Assembly (NCBI GenBank): GCA_012656075.1
Contig: JAAKBF010000184.1
Location: 124,001-188,000, forward strand
Source of the DNA: Phytophthora hibernalis
Taxonomy: Eukaryota; Oomycota; Peronosporomycetes; Peronosporales; Peronosporaceae
DNA length: 64,000 nt
Direction: 5' to 3'
This document shows positions 20,852-31,766 of this stretch, in pieces (position 1 is the first letter of the stretch; each line of letters starts with the position of its first letter). The notes under the pieces are model-generated. The model worked only from the letters and a program-made list of their open reading frames with translations, was not told the origin of the DNA and made no database searches. The position numbers and the translations under genes were made by a program.

Positions 20852-22461
20852 ACGGAAATTCCCGATTAATACCCTCTACCCAAATAGTACCCTCTCAGAG
20901 TAACGCGAGGGTAACCCGATAGTAACCCTACAGTAACTCACGTACCCTACCCTGCTCTGATGAACAGTCATCTTGTTACACCTCACTTCACTCTAGAACG
21001 CAGCCCCAACCATTCACTAGCGCTGTGTGCACACGTTCGCAGCACCCCAACACCGCCTTATTCGGCAAAATGCCATCAAGAATCCCCATCAGCAACTGGC
21101 GCAAGCAGCAGGTTCTCCGCTGGATCGAGAACGAAGGCGGCCAAGTTCATACCCGAGCCATCAGGCACATCCGTGCGCAGGGTTTGAAGCTGTATGGTGG
21201 CAGCGTGCGACGGTGGTGGCGCGACCGCGAGAAGCTGCTAGCAGACCCAAGCATGCGCCGGCTTCCAGGTGGTGGTCGGCGTCCCCTTTCGGCTGTCATG
21301 GAGGACGCCCTGTACGACGAGATTATCGCCAAGCGGCCACGGAAGGAAAAGGTTACGCGCGCCTGGATTAGTCACATGGCCAGGGTGATATATGCCTCTC
21401 ACCACGATGACAACGCTGTGCACACTGGATCACCGGCTTCATGTGCCGCTACAGCCTCTCCTTGATGCGACGCACGAACCTTACCGCCCTGACGGACGAG
21501 AAGCTCGTGGAGCGCGCGGTTTCCTACATGAAGTTCCTACGCAGCGCTGCCCTGCCATGGACTTGAACCGCACCATCCTGATGGATGAAACGGCCGTATA
21601 CTTCGAAGATGCGCGCAATCAGACTGTGGACATAACCGGCAGTCGCCACGTTGTGGTGCGCTCCACGGGGTTTTCGTCCATGCGCATTACGGCGGTGCTG
21701 GCTGTAACGGCCACGACAGAAAACTTCCACCTCTTTTGATTTGGAAAGGCAAAGCCTCACCCACCTTTGATAAAATTGGTGGAGTGTACGTGGTCCATCA
21801 GCCGCGCGCATGGGTTGACAGCACGTTGCTCAAGCGGTGGATTGATCTGGCTTTTCCGCTGGTCGACATGCACGAAGGAAAGCATCTGGGTTGGGATTCG
21901 GTGCGCGCTCCCATCTCCAAGGATGTGAAAGCGAAATGCGCGACTCGCAAGATCAAAATGTGCGTCATTCCTGGGGACATCACGCCCTATCTACAAGCAG
22001 GCGACATTCGTATCTACAAGACGTTCAAGGATCTACTCTACATGGAGATCAACGCCTGGAAGGAGAGCGACAAGGTCGAGTACACTTGCTTCTGCAACCC
22101 GCGCATGCCGGCGGTGGCTGTGGTTTTGAGTGGGTTAAGAAGGCATGGCGCGATACTGACAGCAACACCTTCATTAACGCAATCTCTGCTGTTGGGTTTG
22201 CAGACAGCTACCTGAACTGGCACGTTGCGAAGCACGACGTGTATGGTGAGCAATTCTGTACAAGCTGGGAAGCCGCTGACGAGGACCACGAGGATATGGG
22301 CAACTTTAACCTGGACGAGCTGCACGACGCTCTTGATGATGCTGCCCTGATCGACGAATAAGTTGCTAAAGATGTAACCTTTTGGTAATACAGAGTATCC
22401 TTTCGAGATTTTGCGAGGGTACTGTTAAATAGTGCCCGGGGTATTATTCCGTAATTTCCGT
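20852..22461 (+). mobile_element. pogo/Tc1-mariner-type DNA transposon, 1.6 kb, TA target duplication
   Basis: Inverted ends ACGGAAATT...AATACCC (left 20852, right read inward from 22461) are flanked by TA on both sides (20850-20851, 22462-22463). Subterminal GTACCCTC words occur near both ends. It encodes one transposase (21069-22361). The element sits seven bases from the gypsy LTR end at 20843. Confidence 0.82.
21069..22361 (+). CDS. pogo-like DDE_1 transposase, frame-broken
   Basis: Starts at ATG 21069 (MPSRIPISNWRKQQVLRWIE). Two helix-turn-helix regions (NWRKQQVLRWIENEGGQV and a CENPB-type ALYDEIIAKRPRKEKVTRAW) are followed by the DDE_1 catalytic core. The core shows TILMDETAVYFE (first Asp), LGWDSVRAPISKDVKAKC (second Asp), and VIPGDITPYLQAGDIRIYKT (third acidic region). 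An acidic C-terminus (WEAADEDHEDMGNFNLDEL) ends at the TAA near 22361. The reading changes frame at about 21430, 21735 and 22110. The order and spacing of all parts are as expected for a full-length transposase, so it was active recently or the breaks are sequence errors. Confidence 0.75.
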
Positions 22462-22463
22462 TA

Positions 22464-23144
22464 CTATTCACGCTTCACTTTTCTGTGTGTTTCTAGCCAA
22501 TGTCAGTTGTTAACCGAACCGATCACGTAGTTGAGCACTGTTAATACCCGTAGTTGATGTTCGCAAAGCGTAATAAATGTATTGTACAAAACAAAGCAAT
22601 TATACATGAACTTCGTTTTCTTTTATTAGATAGCCCCAACTAAAATACTTAGTAGAATGTTTAACAGTATTAAAATACATGGATTAACATTATGCGAGGC
22701 GATATTTGGCCGCGAAAATACATGCTACCAGTACATGTGGTATTCATGTAGGCCCGCCATAAAACGGAGTCCAATTTTGCTGCAAAGTACAATACATGTA
22801 CTGTAGTGTACTTCGAAGTAGGTATTAATAGAAGGTGCCCCATCATGGACCATCGAGCTCTTCCAATGGAAGGAACATACTGTACTAATATATGTACAGA
22901 TCCTGTTGAGGTCACCTCTTGGGTCGATGAACGCTAAAACTTCTTGCAGCGTCGTGATGTCGTCGACTTCACGCGGTAAGAAGTCATCATCATAGGGCTG
23001 CGGTGATGATGTTTTTGAACCGACGCTGAGATTCCTATCTGTTGAAGTGGAGGCTCGACCCAGCTCTAACCACAGTACCTTAAACCTGCTATATCGTATA
23101 GCACCAAGTCACCATTGTAGAATCTGATGTACAACTCCAGAATG
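22464..23144. other. Intergenic region between pogo and hAT elements
   Basis: About 0.7 kb, AT-rich, with several short palindromes around ACATGTA and GTACTTCGAAGTA (near 22800). No coding frame or recognisable element. Confidence 0.5.
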
Positions 23145-23307
23145 GTTGGTAGCAGGGCTCGGAAAATGCAGTAAGTTACGGCATTTCCCCGCGCCTCAGC
23201 ATAATAATGATTGCAATATACCAGCTATCAATAATAAATACGGCGCAATTACTGGCAATACGTATTAGGAGTGTCAATGCTCTCACCATTTATCATCTTA
23301 CCTGTAC

Positions 23308-24836
23308 CTTACAGCAAACTAGTGACGTCCCACATGTCGTCATTCGCCCGAAGAAACGACAGCATCTCGAAGTTTGCAGGGAACAAAATGCTGCGCTGCG
23401 GAGTCAACACCACCTTACACTCCGAGAACAAACGCTCACAAGCGTTTGAGGTCGGCGGAACCAGCGGCACCAGCGCTGAGTAGACGGCACCCTCTTCTTC
23501 GTTTCGTGCCGCCCTGCTCGATGAGCAGCGCCGCGTAGTCTGGATCGCGGTCCTTGCGCTTGCTTGCCGTCCGTGGGGTTTGGGTGCGCTGAAAGTGCTG
23601 CAATACAGCGGTTTCAGTGGTCGTAAGCTTTCGTCCGCTGCACACCTTCACCAAGCCGGTCTCAAAAGCTGGAGACTGCACAATATTTGAGCCCGAGTTT
23701 AGGTAGCTACCCATAATTGGGTAATCCACTAGAATCGAGTCAAAGAGCAGACACACTTCGCTCAACGACGTCGAGTCGCGCTGTAGATGCTTGCAAGCAC
23801 AGTCGCACTTCTTCAAGTGGTCGAGCAACCCTGTGAGGCGCTTGTGCTCGCTGTTTGATGGGACTAGTCCTCGACCGCTTCCACGAGACGAATCTTGGCC
23901 CGAATCTTGACGTAGCGCTCAAGCATGTCGTGCGTCGAGGACCAGCGCATGACATTGCGTTTCTTGGCCCGAAGATGAGTGTGGTTTTTCAGTTCAGCAG
24001 CGTTGTTAGGCAGACGTAACTGCTTTATCTGGTTATTATCCTGACTTAACAGAGTTTCATGTTCTGTTAGAACTTGTTAACCGCGGTGCGACGCACAGTC
24101 GACCAATGGGACTCCGAGCTTCGTCGCAATTGACCGGTTGGTGTTGCAGTTATCAGGCACGAAAAACTGTACCATATCAAGTGGCTTGTTATAGACAGCC
24201 AGTACGTTCCGGAAGAGCTCGATATGAGCTTCAGCGTCTTGGCTGCCCTGGTCTAGCGGGAGAGCGCCAACAAAGGGAGGCGTAGACGCCCATTGATCTC
24301 GTAGACACCGTAGACGCCGACATAGTGCATAGTTCCATGCGTCCAGCCGTCGTACATCACACCGAAGAAAAATGCCCATCTCCGCTTCAATCTCTGTACC
24401 CACTTTGGCGGCCACTGTCCCCATGTCCTCCTTGATAGCCTTGGAGGTGGTGGGCCGCCACTTGGACACGGCCCGTGTCCACTTCACTGAGCAGCATGCA
24501 CCGCATAACAACCCAGCGCAACCAGTGGTAGCGGTGGGATGTTTCCTCTGGAACAAACCCTTAGGCATGGAGGGGTCGCTCGGGGCCGCGCTTGTGGGCT
24601 TCGTACTGGGCTTGATAGTCGTCGTGGCGCCCCGCTAAGTGCGACATATGGTTGGAGTATCCCGTTCCAAACAGCTGCTTGCGGTCGTCTCCGCAGAGCT
24701 TGCACCGATGAAGCCCTTGGTCTCGCGGCTCGAAGAAGAAAGCACAGAGGTCTTTGTTTGCAACCATCGTGGAAAGTTTAGAAGTGGGAAGCGACTGCTG
24801 CATTAGCACAGCGACCATAGAGGGCTTCTGGACCAT
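23308..24836 (-). CDS. hAT transposase with BED zinc finger, frame-broken
   Basis: The leftward start at 24836 (MVQKPSMVAVLMQQSLPTSK) is followed by a BED finger (LHRCKLCGDDRKQLFGTGYS, then HMSHLAGRH). The catalytic region includes LDQGSQDAEAHIELFRNVL, FFVPDNCNTNRSIATKLG (conserved Asp block) and VDCASHR. The C-terminal dimerisation block near 23320-23460 reads TSNACERLFSECKVVLTPQR and FPANFEMLSFLRAND. All landmark blocks are present in order, spread over three frames. The first piece runs about 24836-24561 and a second 24568-24077. The third lies between 23.95 and 23.3 kb. The stop is at 23308-23310. The piggyBac insertion lies 10 bp upstream of the start and would separate it from its promoter. 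Confidence 0.78.
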
Positions 24837-25493
24837 CCAGTTCGATTAAGCCCCTTAGTTCCCGGAAAAAAGCAGGGGTATATTTTGACCCTTATGCTGG
24901 AGGTAGAACATAAGAATATATAGGAATTTGTATTGACTGGATTTTCGCACACCTATGTGAATTGGATGGTGCAGGGTTGCAAAGGGCAATAAAAACTGCA
25001 TATCCAACATTAACGGTCTTAAGTTGGCCGACGAATCGGCTTCCTTGCCACTTATGATGATAATTCGACATAATGAATGTACTGTTTATCGGATAGTCCC
25101 ATTTTTGAAATGTTGCACACGTCCATCAGTGCTGACTCCATCTATTTTGACCAGTAAACAGAAAGAAAGACAAAGTTTCAATTGATTGCAACGCATGATG
25201 ATTCCTAAGTGTAAAAGAACGTACGTGCAGCCTATGCTTCGTCGTCAACCGTTCCTTGATCAGCTTCTTCGCTGCCATCTCCGACACCTCCATCCGAAGC
25301 AGCACGGCGCTGAATCTTCTTTCCTGGATGAGAGGACGGCGGGCGGTTGCGAGTTTTGTGTTCTTGCGCCAGCTTGCGCGGAATAGCGTTGCCGCTGCTC
25401 AATCGTCATGCCAAATGTGATAGCAGGTTTTACGCCGCCCGTCACGGACTACATTGCAAAGGTATTTGCTATTCAAACCACCAGCCATCAACG

Positions 25494-28400
25494 TTAGAAA
25501 GATAATTGCGATAGATCGAAATAGGAGCACGTACCATCGATTTCCGCCGGGCAGAAGTACTTGGTGTACTTCCTCGGTTTCGACTTGTACGTTGCACAGA
25601 CCTTGCAGGAGCGGTGGCGTCGCTGTACACCCTGCTCATTGTCTACGGTGTCGGGGTTCTCTTCAAGGCGGTGGCCATACTCCGTTCTTGGCGACTCAGG
25701 CGCAGCAGACACATCGCTGGGTTCTCCTCGAGCTGGAGATGCAGCCGTCCTGTCCTGGTCACGCGTCGCGCTCTGTTCAAGCAACGTAGACAACATAATG
25801 GGTTATGTCGATCGAACGATCATTGGGGAACAGCCTATGTTGAGCAAAACAACATTACACTTACCTCAATAGCCGCGTAAGCCTCAGGAGAATCGATCGC
25901 AAGAAGCTGCTCCATCTATGTCTCAAAGAAGGCTACGTGCTTCGGCTGGCGCTTGTTGTTCACTTTCCGATGATAATGGAACACTATAAAGGCGTTCACA
26001 AACGCCATGTCGAGAAGTCCGAGGAACAGAGTCTTGTAGTATTTGCGCGTCTTGTAGCACGGTTGGACGCTATATCACTGCATGGGACGTCCACACCTCC
26101 CATCCAGCGATGGTAATCGCGGACCAACTCCGGTGCAGGGACGCTCTCCGTTTCGCCATGAACTCGACGCACTAGAATAGGAGCACGCACACGATCACAA
26201 TTAGCAATAAATAACACACTTCACCCTACCGATGATATACTTACTGACTGTGCCGGTCTGGCAACTTCCACCCGTTGTCAACAAGTGGACTGGATTCCGG
26301 TCCATCCATATTGCAGCAGTAATTTGAGGAAACTTCTTGTTCTGTGCGAGTTTGATCGTGCCTTGCGGGGGTACCAAATACTTTCGCTTGTTCACAGTCT
26401 TCACCTCCTTTTTCGTGATGATTTCCTTCGCGTAACCTGAGCGATCCGTCTGTATAGTGCCAGTCAAGTACATGCGACGGTGTAGCAATTCCAAACCTAG
26501 CTTGACCGACGTGTAGAAGCGGTCAGTGACCACCAAATGCCAAGGCGATTTAGTTGACGGGGGACACAACACGTTCATGTTTCTGAGCACCGTTGCCTCT
26601 CCAGTGTTGTTGTCCTTCGGCACAGGCGTTTGCAGGTGTGTCTTAGCACCGCAGTAAATCTCAATCCTAAACAGCAAGAACCCGATATGTTAGTGTTATG
26701 TTGGATATAATTGCAGCAATGACCAACGTATGTTGGCAGATAGCCAACATAATCACTTTGGCCAAAAACTGCAGCAAGGCTGCAGCCTTCCGGAGCGTTC
26801 TGACAAACCTCAAACAATACGCAGTCTTGGCGCAGGCGGCGACGAACACCTTCGTGCCCCACTTGTGGGGCTTGTCCTTGTTGAACTGTCGTGTTGGGTT
26901 GTAGCGAGAACGTGATGGCAGCGTAGCTTCATCAAAGCTGATCACCGGAGGTGCGCGATACCCTCGAGCAAAGGTACGTTGAAGAACATCAACTATGGGT
27001 CGAATTTTGCAGGCCCGATCAACTTTGGCTTGTGGTGACTTGTTGTTGGAGAAATGCAGATACCCCATGATGTGGAAGAACCGGTTCTTGGACATGAATA
27101 GATTGAATCTATTCGAGAGGAGCGCGCCGATTTGCTTGGTAGACCAGTGGGCTGCAATACCCTTTCGAATTGGCATCAGCATACGCGCAATTAGCAGCGC
27201 AACAACTCGTAACACATCCCAGGGCTCGATGTCAGCGACAGCAGCAAGACGGCTACGGATGTCTCCCAGATCTTCAACGTCATTACCGTCCCGCCGTTGC
27301 TGCGATCGGATTGCCCTCGCTCGTAGGGGGATCGATTGCGTGTGATAGCGATTACGTCCCGCCGTTGCTGCGATCGGATTGCCCTCGCTCGTAGGGGGAT
27401 CGATTGCGTGTGATAGCGATTACTCTCCGCGGCAATTTGGGTCCACACTTTAGGAGGCATAAAGTAGAACAGGAGAGCCAACGGATCATCAGCTACAGAC
27501 ATGACGCTGTCGCTCGGGCCGTATGGGCCATCGTACAAGTCAGCATAGGTTGGGTCGGGGCCAAACTTCTCTGGGTCTAAAAATAAAACAATGCATCACT
27601 TAGATTATGTTCACCTTATGTTGGATATGAGGAATACAAGAAATGTGTAATGTTGGCTTTTGACAACATAAACATACCATATTCCCAACCATGCGTTTTC
27701 ATCATCGAAATCGCCTTCTTGCTCTGTGCAACCGACGAGCAAACTGACTCGGGCAACTCCACCTCCTCTTCATCCGAGTCTTCATCTGTGAGATCTCCAA
27801 TCTCCCAATCCTCCTCCCACTCGTCCTCATCATCATCAAAATCCTCCTCGTATTCGTGCTCTTCCTGCAGGAACAAGTCTTCGTCAGAGTTCAGGCCCGT
27901 ACATTCTTCAGCGCCAGCGTCCATCAAGTTCGCGTCTCCATTCACGACGCATACCAAAGGACCCCGTCGTTCAGCGGCAGGTCCGTCATACCGTCGTCTT
28001 CTGAGCCGCTGTCACCCTCGTGCTGGCTGTCGGTCTGCAGCACACTTCGGCGACGCTTCCGAGAACGTTCGGAGACCGTTCGCGGTTTCTTGCCGTTGCA
28101 CGTGAGGCCGACCGCGAAGCTTCATGCTGCCCAGAGCGCGCTGCCACAGGCGTTAGCGCCTCGACTTCTGCTATAGAGGTGACCATGTCCGCAATCACGG
28201 TCTCAACAGCCATCGGTGGGTCCCCTGACGGAGCCTGTGGATCGTGCGGTGACGGCGGCGGGGCCTTCCTTTTCGTCTTGCCCACTGGCGCCGTCTTCTT
28301 CTGCTTTGCCGCCGTCTGCTTCGCCTTCGCCGTCATCTCTTTCGCCTCCGCCAATATTTCATCCGCCGGCACCGTCTCCTTCGCCTCTGCTTCGTGCAAT

Positions 28401-28702
28401 TCCGTCGCAGTCGCCTGCTCCGCGTCCTTGGCCTCCTCGTTCTGCATGTTTACCACCCTCGTCTCTTTTGCTGCTGCCTTCTTCTGCTTCCCGTCCACTG
28501 CGATGCCTGTCTTGTAGTCTGCTCGCCGAAGGCGTCGCTCGTGGCGTTCGCTGAGCATTGCTTCGAGGCACTGACGACGCTCTTGCTCGGTCAGTTGGCG
28601 CTGCGGAGTCTTTCCCGCCGGCGCAACCATTTTCCTCCTTGGTGTGTTTTTTAGAATGAGGAGCTGACGGCTGTGAGCCACCCGCGGTGGTGGGTGAGAC
28701 AT
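25494..28702 (-). CDS. piggyBac-type (DDE_Tnp_1_7) transposase, multi-segment
   Basis: The leftward reading begins at ATG 28702 with a ~230-residue Ala/Lys/Glu-rich disordered region. An acidic segment follows (27957-27616, many DDEDEWEED residues). The core then begins near 27.2 kb with LRVVALLIARMLMPIRKG and CKIRPIVDVLQRTFARG. Catalytic landmarks are VISFDEATLPSRSRYNP (about 26895-26943), VVTDRFYTSVKLGLELL (about 26500) and AAIWMDRNPVHLL (about 26300), then WMGGVDV (about 26090). The C-terminal Cys-rich tail is SCKVCATYKSKPRKYTKYFC (about 25560). Segment boundaries at 26.67 kb and 27.5-27.6 kb look like introns. A 68-bp duplication at 27287-27422 shifts the frame. All four acidic landmarks are intact. 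Confidence 0.75.
27287..27422. repeat. 68-bp exact tandem duplication inside the piggyBac transposase
   Basis: Units 27287-27354 and 27355-27422 are identical (CGTCCCGCCGTTGCTG... to ...AGCGATTA). Since 68 is not a multiple of three, the copy shifts the transposase frame. Confidence 0.9.
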
Positions 28703-29183
28703 CCCCTTCTTTTCACGTGCTGCTGATCCCCTACTGACATAAATCTAAGCCTGTGCATGTGACCGTTTTACACACAAAAGTTTATCTTGATTTTATTAAA
28801 GTGGTACATGGACACATACCCTTACAAACTCCAAGTATAATATACTCTTATGTTGGACCTCCAACATAGTAGAGACGCTGCGAAAAAGCTGAACTAGGGT
28901 ATACACCTCTTATGTTCTGGGTACAACATATGGGAACTAAGGGGTTAAGTAAAGATTGGAACCGTACGAGAGGGCCGCGAACGGTTAAAAAGGACCGTGA
29001 GTGGAGTATGAACCGGAAACATGAGATTCCGTTCTATGGTGATATTGTATTGCAGTAATTGGAGCAATAAATTATTTTATGTCACCCAATATACGTATTA
29101 TAAATACGTATATTGGAAAAATTGCGGTATTGCAATTACTGAATTTGCAATACCGCAATTATTTTTCGAGCCCTGGTTGGTAG

Positions 29184-30735
29184 ACACTACTTATGACTGT
29201 GTTTTAGAATGAAATATACAAACTCCTAATACGCAGCAAGGCATACTTGCTGCTCCTTAATATCACTTCGTCTTTTGACGCTTTCCCACACAAGCTATCT
29301 TCTCATCTCCTACGGCTTCCGCCTCCAGAACCACTCTCTTCCTTACTCTCCGTAATATTCTCAAATGTCCTAATCCTCTGTATATCAATAAATTCAAGAC
29401 AGTGTTTGTGCGGCTCGGTGCTTACTTCAGATTCTGGCGACAGAGAAAGAAATCAAATCGAATGAATAGTTTACGGTGGAGATATGATTATGGGGTCAGG
29501 CATGAGTATCAGAGTTGATACGCTGATAAATGATAAAACCGATAATATATATCAATATCAATGCTATGATATAAAAGTGCATATTCGCTGATATAGTGAT
29601 ACTGTGAACTGATACGCAAGTTTGTGGATATCCAATAAATATCGATGAAACGATAATAAATTTGAAGGCCCCCAAGCGGCCCAAGTGCGTTGAAACAGTA
29701 CAAGATACGGTCAGCATTTCCCCTCTTGTGATTCGACCATGGGGTCACGATAAAGCGTTCTGTGTCTCTTCATGTCTTTTGATATTTCTGCCGAGATCTC
29801 TCTCTGACTGACTAGCAGCCTTTCGTGCAGATACATCGATTTATTTCGCTGATAAAAGTGGATCTTCATAACCAGCTAGATGTTGGCTAGTGCTGACATT
29901 TGCTCAGAGCTATTTGAAAAGGTCGCGGTAGCGCGTTTTTCTTGCAACGATGCTTGAAAATAGGTTGCTGTCGAAACTTTTTAATATAAAAATGGCCATG
30001 CTGCTTTATCACTGATAAATATCGCTGATATAGAACTATGATATTTGCTGAGGCTCATTATAATTGAAAATTGAAAGAAAATATCATTATTGATAGGCTC
30101 GTGCTAGTGGTACAAAACGAGTCTACTGAAACTGAATATTTGTGGAGGTTATGTATGATTTAGAGTCTTTTTCTATATCGTATAAACTTTGAAGTCGCCT
30201 GGAGGACGGATGTCATCTTGCTTCAAATCATGAAAGTCGGATATGCCGACAGGAAAACTACACCCGAGCCTCACCCTTGAAAACCGTGAAAGCGGTGACA
30301 CAACCCTAAGCCGAGCATGGTGTGACCCTGCTTGGTCCTGGGTTTAAGCCCGCGTGCTGCGCACACGGATCTTTAAACCGCAGGCGTTGTTTCGGCCTGC
30401 CGAGCGAGTTGCTTTCACCCCCTTTATCCCAGGGATATGTTGTTTTGTACCACTAGTCAGAACCTTATTGATATGATACGAGTCAAAAAGCCAATGCTAC
30501 TCAAGCCTGTATGGGATACACTAAACTTGCTAGGCAGGAGACTACCTAGCAAGTTTTGAACGACCACGCGACTTCCCTTTACCATACCGGTACGATCGCG
30601 AGTACCGGTATGCTCCGTTTACCGGTCCTCTTTACTTAAAGTTATTACATTTGCTTAAAGCTTATTTTAATAGTATTAAAATACTAATTCAAGCTGAAAT
30701 TACTAGTACACTTCGATTTATTTGCCGTTTATTAT
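29184..30735. other. AT-rich non-coding region with GATA-rich stretches
   Basis: About 1.5 kb without a coding frame. Between 29500 and 30080 the sequence is crowded with TGATA/GATAA/TATCA words on both strands, without fixed spacing. A palindromic repeat (30337-30384) occurs near the pectinesterase end. No element boundary was identified. Confidence 0.5.
30337..30384. repeat. Palindromic ~48-bp repeat, copy A
   Basis: CCTGGGTTTAAGCCCGCG, then a CTGC spacer, GCACACGG and TTTAAACCGCAGG. The outer arms GGTTTAA/TTTAAACC and inner CCGCGTG/CACACGG can pair. Related copies lie at 52818-52864 and 53006-53051. Confidence 0.75.
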
Positions 30736-31766
30736 CTACAAGAAAGCGATGTCCACCCACCACTCGGTCTTGTAATCCTCGCCGAGGATGTCCGTGATGG
30801 GCACAGATTTCTGCAGTTGGAGACTAAACTCAGCTCTCTCATCCGTAGCCGCACCAGGGCCGGTGTTGTTAAACTCCCTGAAGTGGACGTCGTTCGTGCT
30901 GGAGGTGCTATCCCAGGCAGACCAACCTCGAGGATTGATGACGTCGCCGAACTCGCTGTTCTGCCACGCCACGCGAGCAAAGGGTCTCCACGGTCGACCG
31001 AGGCAAGATGACCCAACACCGCTGGAACCGAAGACGCGAGCGTTGTTGAACACGAAGTAGGACGGATTGGTCTCGTCGCTTCGGCCGTTGGCGGTGATGC
31101 AGCCTTTACCGATAGTCTCGATATCGCAGTACTCGAACCACGCCGTCGCCTTGGAACCGAAGACAAAGTCAACGGCGCCATTGATGTACGACCGAGCAAA
31201 CAGTTCGCGGCCCTTGTTTGCGTACAGAGTGTCCTGGTAGCCGGTGAGATTGCAGGCGTAGAACCCGTAGTCCGTTCCGTCGATCGTTGCAGCCACCGCT
31301 TGGCCGACGTTACCAGCCGTGTTGGCAATATTGAGGTTGTACACCTTCACATTGCTGGACTTGAGACGCAGAGTGCTCGTCATGTCATTGCGTCCTTTAG
31401 TGAGCTCCTTGGGAGGTCCTTTTGCGCCTTGGCGTGGGTGATAGTCACCTCGTTGTCAGCGTACGACATCGTGTCACACGTGGAGCCCTGCAACACCAAT
31501 GGCCCAGAGAGTACCGGGATAAGGACTTGCTCTTTGTAGACGCCCGGGAGCACGAAGATGGTTTGTTCCTCCGTCGTGATCGCCAGGTTCTCGACGCCTT
31601 CCGACACAGTCAGGAAACTGCCATCATAGTCACCCGTAGCATCGACGACGATGGCACCGAGTGGAGGCTCAATCCGAGCATTCGGTCCGCTGCACATTGC
31701 GGCTCCAGCTGCAGTATTGATTGCAAGACCTGCCAGTGCCACGAGTGACAACACGAAGGTTTGCAT
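30736..31766 (-). CDS. Secreted pectin methylesterase (CE8)
   Basis: Removes methyl esters from homogalacturonan in plant cell walls. The leftward ATG at 31766 opens a signal peptide (MQTFVLSLVALAGLAINTAA). The parallel beta-helix family signatures follow: GFYACNLTGYQDTLYA with the first catalytic Asp (about 31222-31242), SYINGAVDFVFGSKA with the second Asp (about 31157-31174), and SCLGRPWRPFA with the catalytic-site Arg (about 30988-31002). At about 340 residues it is full length for a microbial pectinesterase, and the stop is at 30736. A single frame break at the G3 run 31411-31413 is repaired by one added base, so the gene is probably intact in the organism. No intron is needed. Its nearest neighbours are transposons. 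Confidence 0.88.

Larger units (their letters stand above)
24850..28944 (-). mobile_element. piggyBac element, 4.1 kb, TTAA target site
   Basis: TTAA occurs at both borders (24846-24849 and 28945-28948). It is followed inward by CCCCTTAGTTCCC at each end (one extra G at the left), a 13-bp TIR. AACATAAGA words occur subterminally at both ends. TTAA duplication is diagnostic for piggyBac. The element lies wholly within the hAT at 23153-29175 and encodes a transposase on the minus strand. Confidence 0.88.
23153..29175 (-). mobile_element. hAT transposon, 6.0 kb, 8-bp target duplication, with piggyBac nested inside
   Basis: The left terminus CAGGGCTCGGAAAAT starts at 23153. The right terminus, read inward from 29175, is CAGGGCTCGAAAAAT. 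Both are flanked by the identical octamer GTTGGTAG (23145-23152 and 29176-29183). Both subterminal parts are rich in TGCAATA/GCAATAC words. The element encodes a hAT transposase on the minus strand (23308-24836). A piggyBac element (24850-28944) sits directly upstream of the transposase start, so the original hAT would be about 1.9 kb. Confidence 0.88.

Noticed and set aside
29500..30080. GATA-rich stretch considered as a regulatory cluster or satellite
   Set aside because: No fixed period or orientation; general AT richness explains it adequately.
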